The position numbers and the translations under genes are program-made. The notes beneath the pieces are model-generated. The model saw nothing but the letters and a program-made list of their open reading frames with translations. It ran no database searches and was not told the origin of the DNA. A stretch of 51,644 nucleotides of DNA, from positions 1-51,644 of the forward strand of contig CANDFO010000009.1 in the NCBI GenBank assembly GCA_947384055.1, read 5' to 3'. Positions 16,231 to 23,694 of the stretch are shown here, piece after piece. Each line of letters begins with the position of its first letter. Position 1 is the stretch's first letter. This stretch comes from an uncultured Flavonifractor sp. (GTDB lineage Bacteria > Bacillota > Clostridia > Oscillospirales > Oscillospiraceae).

Positions 16231-17001
16231 TTATATCAAATCGGTTCCGTAGGCGGTCAAAACAGTTCGCTTTTTTTCCGTCACGTCCCCGTATCTGCCC
16301 TTCTTCACATCTCCGAATATCTTCCCGTCCACCAGCGTAATCACCCGGCGGCGCATAATATTCACATACTGGCTGGCATGGGTCGCCATAATAATCGTGG
16401 TCCCCCGCCGGTTGAGCTCCGTCAGCAGGTGAAATACATCCCAGATGCTGTCGTCATCCAGATTCGCGGTAATCTCATCCAGCACCAAAATCGGCGGACT
16501 GCCGATGAGCGCTCTGGCCAGCTCCACCCGTCTGGCCTCGCCGATGGACATCTCCACCGGGTACTTGTCCTCAAAGCCCGGCAGTCCCACCAGCCCAAGC
16601 ACTTTTTTTACCTTGGGCACAAGCTGGCGCTCCCCGTCCCTGGGGCTGACAATCCGGTTGGCCAGAGCCAGATTCTCCCCTACCGTCCGGTTGCGGATCA
16701 GGGTTGGCTCCTGCCAGACCTTTCCAAACAGAATAGAGGCCCGGTTCCGGCTGAGCTTCATCATCCAGGACAGGTCTTTGTGCCCTACGTACACCCGCCC
16801 TCGGGTGGGCCTGGTCTGCCCTGCAATCAGGCTGAGCAGCGTGCTCTTGCCCGCCCCGCTGCTGCCGATTACAAACACAAAGTCCCCCTGCCGGATGGTC
16901 AGGTCCACCTGCTCCACACCGACCTCATACCGCTTGTCGCCTCGGCGCCGCTTCTTCTGCTTGTATAGCTTTGTCACGTTTTCCAATTCGATAGTGGGCA
17001 T
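16231..17001 (-). CDS. FtsE-like ABC transporter ATP-binding protein
   Basis: The start is at 17001, with CAGGAG six bases upstream of the ATG (an earlier in-frame ATG at 17049 lacks one). The 256-aa protein has Walker A GSSGAGKS (46-53), a Q-loop, Walker B ILVLDE (171-176) and an H-loop histidine (MATHAS, 208). The ABC signature is MSIGEARRVE, in place of the usual LSGGQ. The overall pattern is like FtsE/LolD. No FtsX or other permease gene is adjacent; instead it heads a two-gene unit with the chemoreceptor. It may serve a permease encoded elsewhere or act in a non-transport role. Start and fold are secure, the partner is unknown. Confidence 0.82.
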   Translation of the reverse strand: MPTIELENVTKLYKQKKRRRGDKRYEVGVEQVDLTIRQGDFVFVIGSSGAGKSTLLSLIAGQTRPTRGRVYVGHKDLSWMMKLSRNRASILFGKVWQEPTLIRNRTVGENLALANRIVSPRDGERQLVPKVKKVLGLVGLPGFEDKYPVEMSIGEARRVELARALIGSPPILVLDEITANLDDDSIWDVFHLLTELNRRGTTIIMATHASQYVNIMRRRVITLVDGKIFGDVKKGRYGDVTEKKRTVLTAYGTDLI

Positions 17002-17043
17002 AAGCGTCTCCTGGTCATAAGCATCGCTTTCTGCGGTCCGGGA

Positions 17044-17071
17044 TTGCAAACCACCGGAATCCTGCTATAAT
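17044..17071 (+). promoter_or_regulatory. Promoter for the C39-type peptidase gene
   Basis: TTGCAA (17044-17049), 16 bases, then TATAAT (17066-17071) preceded by TGC (extended -10). Transcription would start near 17078, which rules out the ATG at 17072 and supports the GTG start at 17105. Confidence 0.75.
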
Positions 17072-17104
17072 ATGAGGCATCAGTCTCTTTCCGGAGGTGC
17101 AGGT

Positions 17105-18058
17105 GTGAAACGGCAGCCCCCATCCAACCACAAAAAACGAAATATTGTGCTGGTCGTCCTTTTAGCCCTTCTGTGCATTGGCGGTGTGGAGCTGGCTGCC
17201 TGCCGGTACTTTGCGCCGGAGCAGTACGAGCTCATCACCGCTCCTGTCCGCCGGGCCGCCGCAGCCGCGGCCGGGGCCTGCCGCTCCGCCGCCGAAAGCG
17301 CCGCCGCTCTTCTGGAGGGCGCCGCCGGACAGCTCCAGACCGCCTGGGCCGAGTTCACCGCCCCCAAACCGGAACCCCAGCCGGAGCCGGAGCCGGAAAA
17401 TCAGATGGCAGGTGAGCCCACCTTAACAGACGTCCTTCCGGTCAGCGACCCCGCAGTCACAGAGCTGGTACTGACGGAGGGGCAGCAGTTCCTCACGGGA
17501 GGCTCTACTGACATTGTATATTTCTGCCAGGGGGACGAGGCGTGGTCCAGCCTGCCCTACGGCAGTGACAAAATCGGCGGCTATGGGTGCGGCCCTACGG
17601 CTATGGCCATGGCAGTAGCCAGTCTGACAGACACTCAGACCGATCCCGCCCTCATGTCCCAGTGGGCGGTGGAGCACGGATACTGGGCCCGGAAGAGCGG
17701 CTCTTATCTCTCCATCGTGGAGGGTACGGCCCGGGCTTTCGGTCTCCAGGCGGAATCCTTTGTTGAGCGGACCCCGGAGGCGCTGCTGGATGAGCTTCTC
17801 AGCGGAAAGCTCATGGTGGCGCTCATGGGTCCCGGCCACTTCACCAACCGGGGGCACTTCATCCTTCTGCGCGGCGTAACCCTCAGCGGAGAAGTTCTGG
17901 TGGCCGACCCCAACAGCCCCGAGCGGAGTCTCTCCGTCTGGGACCCCCAGATCATTCTGGATGAGCTCTCCACCAGTACCCACAACGGCGCACCCCTGTG
18001 GTCGCTTTACACGGAGGAGCCTCTTTTGGAAGAGTCCTATTCCAGTCAAACGCCTTAA
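17105..18058 (+). CDS. Membrane-anchored C39-like cysteine peptidase
   Basis: From the GTG at 17105 (GGAGG seven bases upstream) the 317-aa protein has a short basic N-terminus, one membrane segment (about 12-33), an Ala-rich stretch, a Pro/Glu linker (about 85-100) and a C-terminal peptidase_C39_2-type domain. The papain-like triad is visible: C162 in GGYGCGPTAMAMA, H251 in RGHFILLRG and D268 in VADPNSP. The domain should face outside. Relatives are putative wall or peptide hydrolases; the substrate is unknown. Divergent from the FtsE-like gene and ended by its own terminator. Confidence 0.85.
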   Translation: MKRQPPSNHKKRNIVLVVLLALLCIGGVELAACRYFAPEQYELITAPVRRAAAAAAGACRSAAESAAALLEGAAGQLQTAWAEFTAPKPEPQPEPEPENQMAGEPTLTDVLPVSDPAVTELVLTEGQQFLTGGSTDIVYFCQGDEAWSSLPYGSDKIGGYGCGPTAMAMAVASLTDTQTDPALMSQWAVEHGYWARKSGSYLSIVEGTARAFGLQAESFVERTPEALLDELLSGKLMVALMGPGHFTNRGHFILLRGVTLSGEVLVADPNSPERSLSVWDPQIILDELSTSTHNGAPLWSLYTEEPLLEESYSSQTP

Positions 18059-18075
18059 TACCGAAAGCCGTGTTC

Positions 18076-18113
18076 AGGCATCGGTCCGATTTTCACCGGA
18101 CCGATGCCTTTTT
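18076..18113 (+). terminator. Intrinsic terminator after the C39-type peptidase
   Basis: A perfect 13-bp stem (AGGCATCGGTCCG and its complement) with an 8-base loop, followed by TTTTT on the plus strand. The minus-strand side has no U-run, although the fliT-like gene ends three bases away. Confidence 0.88.
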
Positions 18114-18115
18114 GC

Positions 18116-18502
18116 TCAATAAATGGATTTGTCCCGCGTTATCTTTTGGCTGAGCACTCTGTCCAGCTCCAGCACCTGCTTCAGCCGCCGCCCATTGGCG
18201 GCCACCTGGTTGGTCAGGGCCTGCTCCTCCGGATTCTCCGGTTCTCCGCCGTTGAGCAGCAGAGATATCCGCAGGGCCTCCTCCGGCTCCTCCAGACCCT
18301 CTGTCAGCTCCCGAAGGGCCTGCTGAGAACACTCCAGCCTGGCAATGGGCTCCTGCCGCATGGCAACCAGCATCTCCACCGCCACCTGGTCATTGCGGTC
18401 CAATGCCTCAGCCATCTGCTGGGAGAGGTCCAGCACCTCGTTGAGCAGATTGCCCATCCGTTTGGTCTGAACCAGGGCCTTTTTCAGTTCCTCCTGCTCC
18501 AT
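18116..18502 (-). CDS. FliT/FlgN-like flagellar export chaperone (putative)
   Basis: A 128-aa, almost entirely helical, charged protein (MEQEELKKALVQTKRMGNLLNEVLDLSQQ...) directly after fliS and fliD. Size, composition and position fit FliT- or FlgN-type chaperones, which bind the C-terminus of FliD or the hook-filament junction proteins before export. Sequence alone does not separate FliT from FlgN; the place in a fliD-fliS unit favours FliT. The gap to fliS is ten bases, so it is co-transcribed. Confidence 0.6.
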   Translation of the reverse strand: MEQEELKKALVQTKRMGNLLNEVLDLSQQMAEALDRNDQVAVEMLVAMRQEPIARLECSQQALRELTEGLEEPEEALRISLLLNGGEPENPEEQALTNQVAANGRRLKQVLELDRVLSQKITRDKSIY

Positions 18503-18512
18503 GTCCCCCGCC

Positions 18513-18911
18513 TTATCTTCCGGCCTCGGCCTCAGCCCGGGTGCTCTTCTCCGCTTCGCGGAAGCTGTCCCGCAGCTCTATCACCATGGTCTTTACCCGC
18601 TCCAGCTCAGTCTTGTTGCGTCCGGCCTTCACGCGGTTGAGCTCATAGCCAAAAAAGTCGTAGAGCCGCGCCAGGTCCCTGCCCACAGAATACTGCCGGT
18701 CCAGTGTATCGTCCAGGTAGCGGATAATTTCCAGGCTCCGGTCTATGTCAGCCTCGAACAGGTCATAATCAGGCTTCTTTAAGGCCAGTTCCGCTCGCAT
18801 CAGCCGCTTGACCAGCTCGTCATAGAGCAACAAAAGCAGTTCCCCCGGGGACATGGCGTTGATGGTCTGTTCTCTTTGATCCCGATACTCCCGGAACCCT
18901 TTGTTATCCAT
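18513..18911 (-). CDS. fliS: Flagellar export chaperone FliS
   Basis: The 132-aa product has the FliS helical pattern, including INAMSPGELLLLLYDELVKRLMRAE near the N-terminus and a tail of helices ending in a charged segment. FliS wraps the disordered C-terminus of flagellin in the cytoplasm, preventing early polymerisation and aiding export. It lies 25 bases after fliD in the usual fliD-fliS order. No flagellin gene is in this window, so the client is encoded elsewhere. Confidence 0.9.
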   Translation of the reverse strand: MDNKGFREYRDQREQTINAMSPGELLLLLYDELVKRLMRAELALKKPDYDLFEADIDRSLEIIRYLDDTLDRQYSVGRDLARLYDFFGYELNRVKAGRNKTELERVKTMVIELRDSFREAEKSTRAEAEAGR

Positions 18912-18936
18912 TGCCGACTCCTTTGGTACTCCCGGC

Positions 18937-21480
18937 TCAGTAGCCGCTGTTGCCCATAAGTCCCATCAGCGCCGAGCTCTGGGAATTCATCTGGGCAATC
19001 AGCTGCTCCAGCTTGGAGAATTTGGTGGTATAACGGTCAATCTGGTCGGACATTTTATCCTCCCAGCGTTCAATCTGCTTGTCGATGGTGTCCATCTGTC
19101 TCTTCAGGGTGTTGCTGTTCAGCGAGTTGGGCGCTTTGATCGAGCCCGCGTGCGTAATCAGGATGCCCTTGGGTTCGCCGGTAGTCTTGGCATAGGTGTT
19201 CAGGGGCTGGAGCAGGGACTGCATCAGCCCGTTGCTGGACGAGCCGCTCTCCTTGGACTTGGTAAAGGCGTTGCGCACCTTGTCCGGGTCGCTCTCCAGG
19301 GCGTCCCGCAGGGCCTTCTCATCCAGCGTGAGGGTGGTCAGGCCGCCGCTGTAAGAGGTGCTGATGCCGATCTCCCGCAGCGTCTGCCCGTCGGCGCCGC
19401 CGGGCACAATGGCGGAACGCAGCTTGCTGTACAGCCCGCTCAGATTGGAGTCGGCAAAAAGCAATCCCTGCTTGGCTTTCTCCTCATAGGCTTCAATCGC
19501 GCTGTCGGACATGGTAGCTTTGTCTTCATCTGTCAGCGGCTCGTACCGGTTGCCGTTGGCCTTGCCGTTTTTGGTGGCGGGCTGGGTGCTGTAGGCGTTC
19601 TTGATCTCCGTGACCATGGCGTTGTAGTCCTCCACCATGCTCTTAATCGCGTCCACAATCTTGTCGGAGTCAGAGGTGGTACTGAAGGTGACAGGCTCAC
19701 TGTCCTTATCCAGCTCCTTCACTACCGTGCCGTCATCCCCGGTCTTATCCGTATAGCCGAACTCGCCTTTGAGGTTGATGGTCAGGCCGTCCACCTCAAA
19801 GCTGTTGTTGCTGCGGGTAATATCCGTATACTGGGTGCCGTTGACCTTCATGGAGAGGATGGCGTCCTTGCCTGCCGTAAAGCCCACTCCATCGGCGTCG
19901 CCGGTACTGGCGCTGTCCGCGTTGCCGCCCGCTCCAAACAGCGCCCTGCTCACCCCGTCAAACTCAATCCGGCCGTTGGCGCCGGTGTCATTGGCGGTAA
20001 ACTGGAACTGATCGGAGACCTTGGAATAACTGACCTTGACGCCGGCGTCAGCATTGGAGTTGATGGCGTTCATGACACTCTCCAGGCTGCTGTTCTTGGA
20101 GAACTTACCCACGGACACATCGTTGACCTTTACCTCATACAGGAACTCGCCCTCACTGTCCGCCTGGAACCACTTGCCGTCATAGGTCTGCTTCACCCGG
20201 GCGCCGGTCTCATCCACATGGTAGATCACGTTGCCGTTCTTGTCCTTGACCTCGCGGACATCCCCCTCGGCAGCGATGATCTCCCCGTTTCTCTCCACTT
20301 CGCTCCACTTATCTCCCAGCAGCTCTCCCAGGCTTTTGGAAACCTCCAGATAGCTGGACTGTCCGTTTTTGGGCAGGCCGATGGCCTTGGCCGCTGTCCC
20401 GCTCACGTTCAGGGTGGAGCCTGCCTGGGCGGGCTTCATGGTGAAGGTAAACTTTCCCCCCTCACTGTTGTCGCCGCCGCTCACCTGGAGCTTGCCCTTG
20501 CCGAAGGCTTTATCTACATTCTCCTGGAGCTTGCTCAGGTAATCCTTGGCGCTCTGCCCCTTTTCATATTTGGGCAGGTCGATTGTTTTGCTGACCCCGT
20601 CCAGATTGACATTCAGGGATTTGTCGTTGAGATACTCACCCAGCGTGGCCGTGTCGTCCCACATGGTCTTGCCGGCCAGCTGAATCTGGCTGGGCTTGTC
20701 TTTGGTGTTAATCCCCAGGGTATCCTTCAGCTTGCCGGAGGCGGAGGAGATTATGACGCTGTTTCCCGCGTTCTGCGCGTCTCCAAAGACAATACTGCCG
20801 CCCTGGACCTTTACGTCCACAATCTCGCTGGCCTTTTTCTGCTCGCCGCTGCTGGTGGTAACGCTGATCTCTTTCAGCTGCTCCCGGATTCCATCGGCCA
20901 GCTCCTCCGGCGTGCGGTAAATATCCAGCTCGCCGAACTCCAGGTCAATGGTGCGGCTTCCGCCGTACTTCAGGGTCATGCTGCCGGTGATGGTGCTCTG
21001 GGGCAGGGTCTCGGCCAGGTCCACCTGGCTGCCCGTAACGGCGCCGGCGCCGCTGGCCGCCCCTCCGCCCAAGCTGTTCACCTTATAAGTCGCTGCCGTG
21101 GCCATCTGTCTGACGCCCAGCAGCTGGACATCGCTGGAGGTCTTGCCGCTGGCAGTAACTTTTTCGGCGTATTTTCCGGCGGCGGAGGTTCTTACCGCGC
21201 TGTTGAAAAACGAATTGCTGAGCAGGTTGGTGCTGGAGGCGTAAGAGGTATATTTCTGGGTGAAATTGGCCATCTTGTCGATGATACTGCGGTAAGCCTC
21301 CTGCTTCCACTCTACCTTGGTGCGCTTCTGTTCCAGCGCAGAGATTTTAAGTTTAATACCGGAGATCGCGTTCTCGATCATGGACTCTGTATCCATGCCG
21401 CTGGCAAGGCCGCTGAGTATGTTGCGCGTACCGTAAATGCTGCTGGCGGAGCTGTTACTCAAGCTGGTGATGGATGCCAT
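18937..21480 (-). CDS. fliD: Flagellar filament cap protein FliD
   Basis: 847 aa, long for FliD (often 450-700). The N-terminal FliD_N region (LSGLASGMDTESMIENAISG, about 22-41) and C-terminal FliD_C with the closing coiled coil (about 770-840, MDTIDKQIERWEDKMSDQIDR) are clear. The enlarged middle (about 250-620) is Gly/Ser/Asp-rich with many beta strands, consistent with extra surface domains on the cap. FliD is exported and forms the pentameric or hexameric cap that helps flagellin polymerise. AAAGGAG lies ten bases before the ATG. It heads the fliD-fliS-fliT-like unit and is divergent from parA. Confidence 0.93.
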   Translation of the reverse strand: MASITSLSNSSASSIYGTRNILSGLASGMDTESMIENAISGIKLKISALEQKRTKVEWKQEAYRSIIDKMANFTQKYTSYASSTNLLSNSFFNSAVRTSAAGKYAEKVTASGKTSSDVQLLGVRQMATAATYKVNSLGGGAASGAGAVTGSQVDLAETLPQSTITGSMTLKYGGSRTIDLEFGELDIYRTPEELADGIREQLKEISVTTSSGEQKKASEIVDVKVQGGSIVFGDAQNAGNSVIISSASGKLKDTLGINTKDKPSQIQLAGKTMWDDTATLGEYLNDKSLNVNLDGVSKTIDLPKYEKGQSAKDYLSKLQENVDKAFGKGKLQVSGGDNSEGGKFTFTMKPAQAGSTLNVSGTAAKAIGLPKNGQSSYLEVSKSLGELLGDKWSEVERNGEIIAAEGDVREVKDKNGNVIYHVDETGARVKQTYDGKWFQADSEGEFLYEVKVNDVSVGKFSKNSSLESVMNAINSNADAGVKVSYSKVSDQFQFTANDTGANGRIEFDGVSRALFGAGGNADSASTGDADGVGFTAGKDAILSMKVNGTQYTDITRSNNSFEVDGLTINLKGEFGYTDKTGDDGTVVKELDKDSEPVTFSTTSDSDKIVDAIKSMVEDYNAMVTEIKNAYSTQPATKNGKANGNRYEPLTDEDKATMSDSAIEAYEEKAKQGLLFADSNLSGLYSKLRSAIVPGGADGQTLREIGISTSYSGGLTTLTLDEKALRDALESDPDKVRNAFTKSKESGSSSNGLMQSLLQPLNTYAKTTGEPKGILITHAGSIKAPNSLNSNTLKRQMDTIDKQIERWEDKMSDQIDRYTTKFSKLEQLIAQMNSQSSALMGLMGNSGY

Positions 21481-21552
21481 GTCCTGTCCACTCCTTTCCT
21501 GAGCAAGGGCGGCGGTCTGCCGCCCGCTGATAATAAAGTATTTGTCGAAGAA

Positions 21553-21574
21553 GGAAAAAATTTTTATTTTTTCC
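21553..21574. repeat. A/T palindrome in the fliD-parA divergent region
   Basis: GGAAAAAAT, a TTTT loop and ATTTTTTCC form perfect 9-bp arms in the 181-base gap between fliD and parA. It may be a regulator site or a structure in the fliD leader. A TATAGT at 21609-21614 could be the parA -10, but no good -35 accompanies it. Confidence 0.4.
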
Positions 21575-21661
21575 TGATCTACCTCTATATTTTTTTATCG
21601 ACATGTAGTATAGTAAAGTTAAGAGTTTTCTCCGAGTTTTTGTTGTGGGAGGGAATCAGCC

Positions 21662-22459
21662 TTGACACAGATCATTACAGTCACCAATCAAAAGGGCGGC
21701 GTAGGAAAAACCACCACCGCCTCCGCCCTGGTCTGCGGCCTCAGCCAGCGGGGGGCCAAGGTCCTGGGTATTGACCTGGACCCCCAGGGCAATCTGGGAT
21801 TCACTTTAGGCGTGGATACCGACACCGGAAGCACCATCTATGATGTGCTGAAGGGGTCCTGCCCGATCGAGTCGGCCATCGCCGCCACCGACTACGGCGA
21901 CGTACTGCCCTCGGACATCATGCTCTCCGCCGCGGAGCTGGAGTTCACCGCCCCCCGCCGGGAGTTTCTGCTGGACCAGCAGATCTCCCAGGTCCGCTCC
22001 CGGTATGATTTCATTATCATCGACACGCCTCCCGCCCTCAATGTGCTGACCGTCAACGCTTATGTGGCCTCCGACGGGCTGATCGTCCCCATGGAGGCCG
22101 AGGTGCTCAGTCTGGTGGGCATTACTCAGCTCCAGGAGACCATCGAGACCGTCCGTGCGTCCTTCAATCCGCACCTGAAGGTGCTGGGCATTCTGCTCAA
22201 CAAATTCAACCCCCGTCTGACCCTTTCCCGGGAAATCCTGGATCTAGCGGAGGAAGTGGCCCGGCAGCTGGACAGCCAGGTATTTAAGTTTAAGGTTCAC
22301 CGGGGCGTGGGCGTGGCAATGGCCCCCGCCCACGGCCAGAGCGTTTTGACCTATCAGCCCAAATCCAAGCCCGCCCAGGACTTTCAGTCCCTGGTTGACT
22401 TCGTAGGGGGCGAGCGCTTTGCTGCTCCCAAAAAGAGCGGGTTCTCCTTTTGGGGCTGA
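21662..22459 (+). CDS. ParA/Soj-family ATPase
   Basis: A 265-aa deviant-Walker-A ATPase: KGGVGKTT (11-18), DLDPQGN (A' motif) and FIIIDTPPA (Walker B), with no N-terminal helix-turn-helix. ParA proteins bind DNA non-specifically as ATP dimers and position cargo. No parB follows; instead the next gene encodes a ComFB-domain protein, and fliD lies divergently. This may be a cargo-positioning ATPase linked to motility, filling the place FlhG/MinD-type proteins take elsewhere (inference). The start is TTG at 21662, with GGAGG nine bases upstream; an ATG would truncate the ATPase motif. Confidence 0.87.
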   Translation: MTQIITVTNQKGGVGKTTTASALVCGLSQRGAKVLGIDLDPQGNLGFTLGVDTDTGSTIYDVLKGSCPIESAIAATDYGDVLPSDIMLSAAELEFTAPRREFLLDQQISQVRSRYDFIIIDTPPALNVLTVNAYVASDGLIVPMEAEVLSLVGITQLQETIETVRASFNPHLKVLGILLNKFNPRLTLSREILDLAEEVARQLDSQVFKFKVHRGVGVAMAPAHGQSVLTYQPKSKPAQDFQSLVDFVGGERFAAPKKSGFSFWG

Positions 22460-22568
22460 CCCGCATGAACCGCCCTGCGGCCGCATAGTCTTCCCACGAA
22501 AGACCACAGTCCTGTCCGGCTCCGCCGGGCCCAGCGACCATAGATTTAGATAAGGAGCGTATCATATC

Positions 22569-23351
22569 ATGGCAGCGAAAGAAAACGACCGTTCTAAAAC
22601 CAGCAAAACCGCACGGGTCATGAACCTGCTCAGCAAAAAGCAGGACACCGCCCCTGCCGCTGAGACCGAAGAGACATCCGACCCCGCCTCCGCTTCCGCC
22701 TCACTCCCCCCCATTATCTCCTCTCTGGCGCCGGACGCCGCCGTCTCCGTCCAGATTAAAAGCGCATTGGAGGACGCCCTGGAAGAGGAGCTGAACGCCT
22801 CCGGCACACCGGCGGAGCCGGCGCCTCCGGCGGCGGCTTCCGCTGCTCCCCACGCGCCCGCCGCAGTTTCCCCGGCAGAGGCACCCGCTTCCGTGGAAGC
22901 GCCCGTTCCTGCGGCGCCTGTGGAGGAGCTCCCTGTATCCGCCGCCCCTGAGGAACCGCCTGTCGTTTCCGCCGTGCCTGTGGAGGAGGCTGCGCCTTCG
23001 CCTGTGGAGGAGCCTCCCGTGTCCGTTCCTGTTCAAAGCACGCCGCCCGCGGCCTTTGACAGCTCTTTGGAGGCGGTCAATCACAGCACTTACATCAATG
23101 TTATGCAGGTGCTGGTAGAGGAAAAGGCGGAGAAATACGCTAAAATGTTCGGCCTGTGCACCTGCCATCAGTGTATGGACGATGTAAAAGCACTGGCGCT
23201 CAATCATCTTCCCCCTAAATATGTGGTTATGGACGTGGGAGACCGTATTCCCAAGCTCACCTTTTATGAGGGGCAGTACAGCAGCGATATCACCGCGCAG
23301 CTGCTCAAGGCCTGTGAAGTCGTTTACAGGCGGCCCCATCACACCCGTTGA
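22569..23351 (+). CDS. ComFB-domain protein with long Ala/Pro/Glu-rich linker
   Basis: 260 aa. Residues about 168-255 are a late-competence ComFB domain: NHSTYINVMQVLVEEKAEKY, the CxCxxC cluster (C197, C199, C202) and LNHLPPKYVV. ComFB proteins have been reported as cyclic-dinucleotide (c-di-GMP/c-di-AMP) receptors in several bacteria; whether this one binds is not shown. Residues ~25-165 are a low-complexity linker of Ala, Pro, Val and Glu, preceded by a short basic N-terminus. It lies 109 bases after parA on the same strand (AAGGAG 11 bases before the ATG), so the two are probably one operon. A ParA-ComFB pairing is unusual. Confidence 0.8.
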   Translation: MAAKENDRSKTSKTARVMNLLSKKQDTAPAAETEETSDPASASASLPPIISSLAPDAAVSVQIKSALEDALEEELNASGTPAEPAPPAAASAAPHAPAAVSPAEAPASVEAPVPAAPVEELPVSAAPEEPPVVSAVPVEEAAPSPVEEPPVSVPVQSTPPAAFDSSLEAVNHSTYINVMQVLVEEKAEKYAKMFGLCTCHQCMDDVKALALNHLPPKYVVMDVGDRIPKLTFYEGQYSSDITAQLLKACEVVYRRPHHTR

Positions 23352-23390
23352 CGGCTGTTCCCGGCCGCTTGGCGTGGCATATTCCCGCGC

Positions 23391-23423
23391 ATAAAAAGGT
23401 TCGGCATATGATATGCCGAACCT
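23391..23423 (-). terminator. Palindromic terminator for the large flagellar run
   Basis: A 27-base near-perfect palindrome beginning AGGTTCGGCATAT. On the minus strand it is followed by TTTTTA, so it ends transcripts arriving from the EAL-like gene. It is the left end of the MITE-like element. Confidence 0.75.
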
Positions 23424-23428
23424 GAGCC

Positions 23429-23459
23429 TGTCGAAAAAGGCCTCCGGCCTTTTTCGACA
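23429..23459. repeat. 14-bp stem hairpin inside the MITE-like element
   Basis: TGTCGAAAAAGGCC, loop TCC, then the exact complement. The arm repeats part of the element's terminal sequence. Confidence 0.7.
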
Positions 23460-23561
23460 AAGGGGATACGGCCTGCTGCGCGCACCCTTTGGGCACACTT
23501 GCAGGCCGAGATGTGTCATTTTCGAGGCACATGTCCCCAAAAATGACCAATTCTAACTTTA

Positions 23562-23585
23562 TTTTGCCGCCCAAGGGCGGCAAAA
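23562..23585. repeat. 11-bp stem hairpin inside the MITE-like element
   Basis: TTTTGCCGCCC, loop AA, GGGCGGCAAAA, perfect. On the plus strand it is followed by CTCTGC and so is not a clear terminator. Confidence 0.65.
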
Positions 23586-23627
23586 CTCTGCGAGGCTTTC
23601 CCGCGGGGGAATTTTTTCGACAGACTG

Positions 23628-23659
23628 AGGTTCGGCATATGATATGCCGAACCTTTTTT
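23628..23659 (+). terminator. Palindromic terminator for parA-comFB
   Basis: Second copy of the 27-base palindrome, followed by TTTTTT on the plus strand. It ends transcripts coming from the ComFB gene and is the right end of the MITE-like element. Confidence 0.75.
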
Positions 23660-23694
23660 ATCTGTCCGCCGAAAAACCGTCTTCCCCTTTTTTC

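Larger units (their letters stand above)
23392..23660. mobile_element. MITE-like element with ~48-bp terminal inverted repeats
   Basis: About 48 bases at the left end (from 23392) are the reverse complement of the right end (to 23660) with only a few differences; each end contains the palindrome starting AGGTTCGGCATAT and then an A/GTCTGTCGAAAAA-type segment. The flanks read TA on both sides, a target-duplication style known for IS630/Tc1 elements. No ORF is supported inside. Further hairpins occupy the interior (23429-23459, 23562-23585). It fills most of the 343-base gap between convergent genes. Confidence 0.65.

Noticed and set aside
13659..16340. 893-codon plus-strand frame opposite the chemoreceptor and FtsA-like genes
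   Set aside because: Antisense to two well-supported genes, runs across their intergenic terminator, and has no domain or start signal.
16231..17049. Longer FtsE-like protein starting at 17049
   Set aside because: The ATG at 17001 has CAGGAG six bases upstream and begins directly with the ABC fold; the extension has no such signal and would reach into the divergent promoter.
21481..21600. Sigma-28 (SigD) promoter before fliD
   Set aside because: A TAAA with a CGACAA 15 bases later is present, but spacing and sequence depart from TAAA-N15-GCCGATAA, so I do not call it.
18901..21774. 957-codon open frame on the plus strand opposite fliD
   Set aside because: It is antisense to a clear FliD with strong motifs and ribosome-binding site. 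Long antisense frames are expected in GC-rich genes. Its translation shows no recognisable domain.
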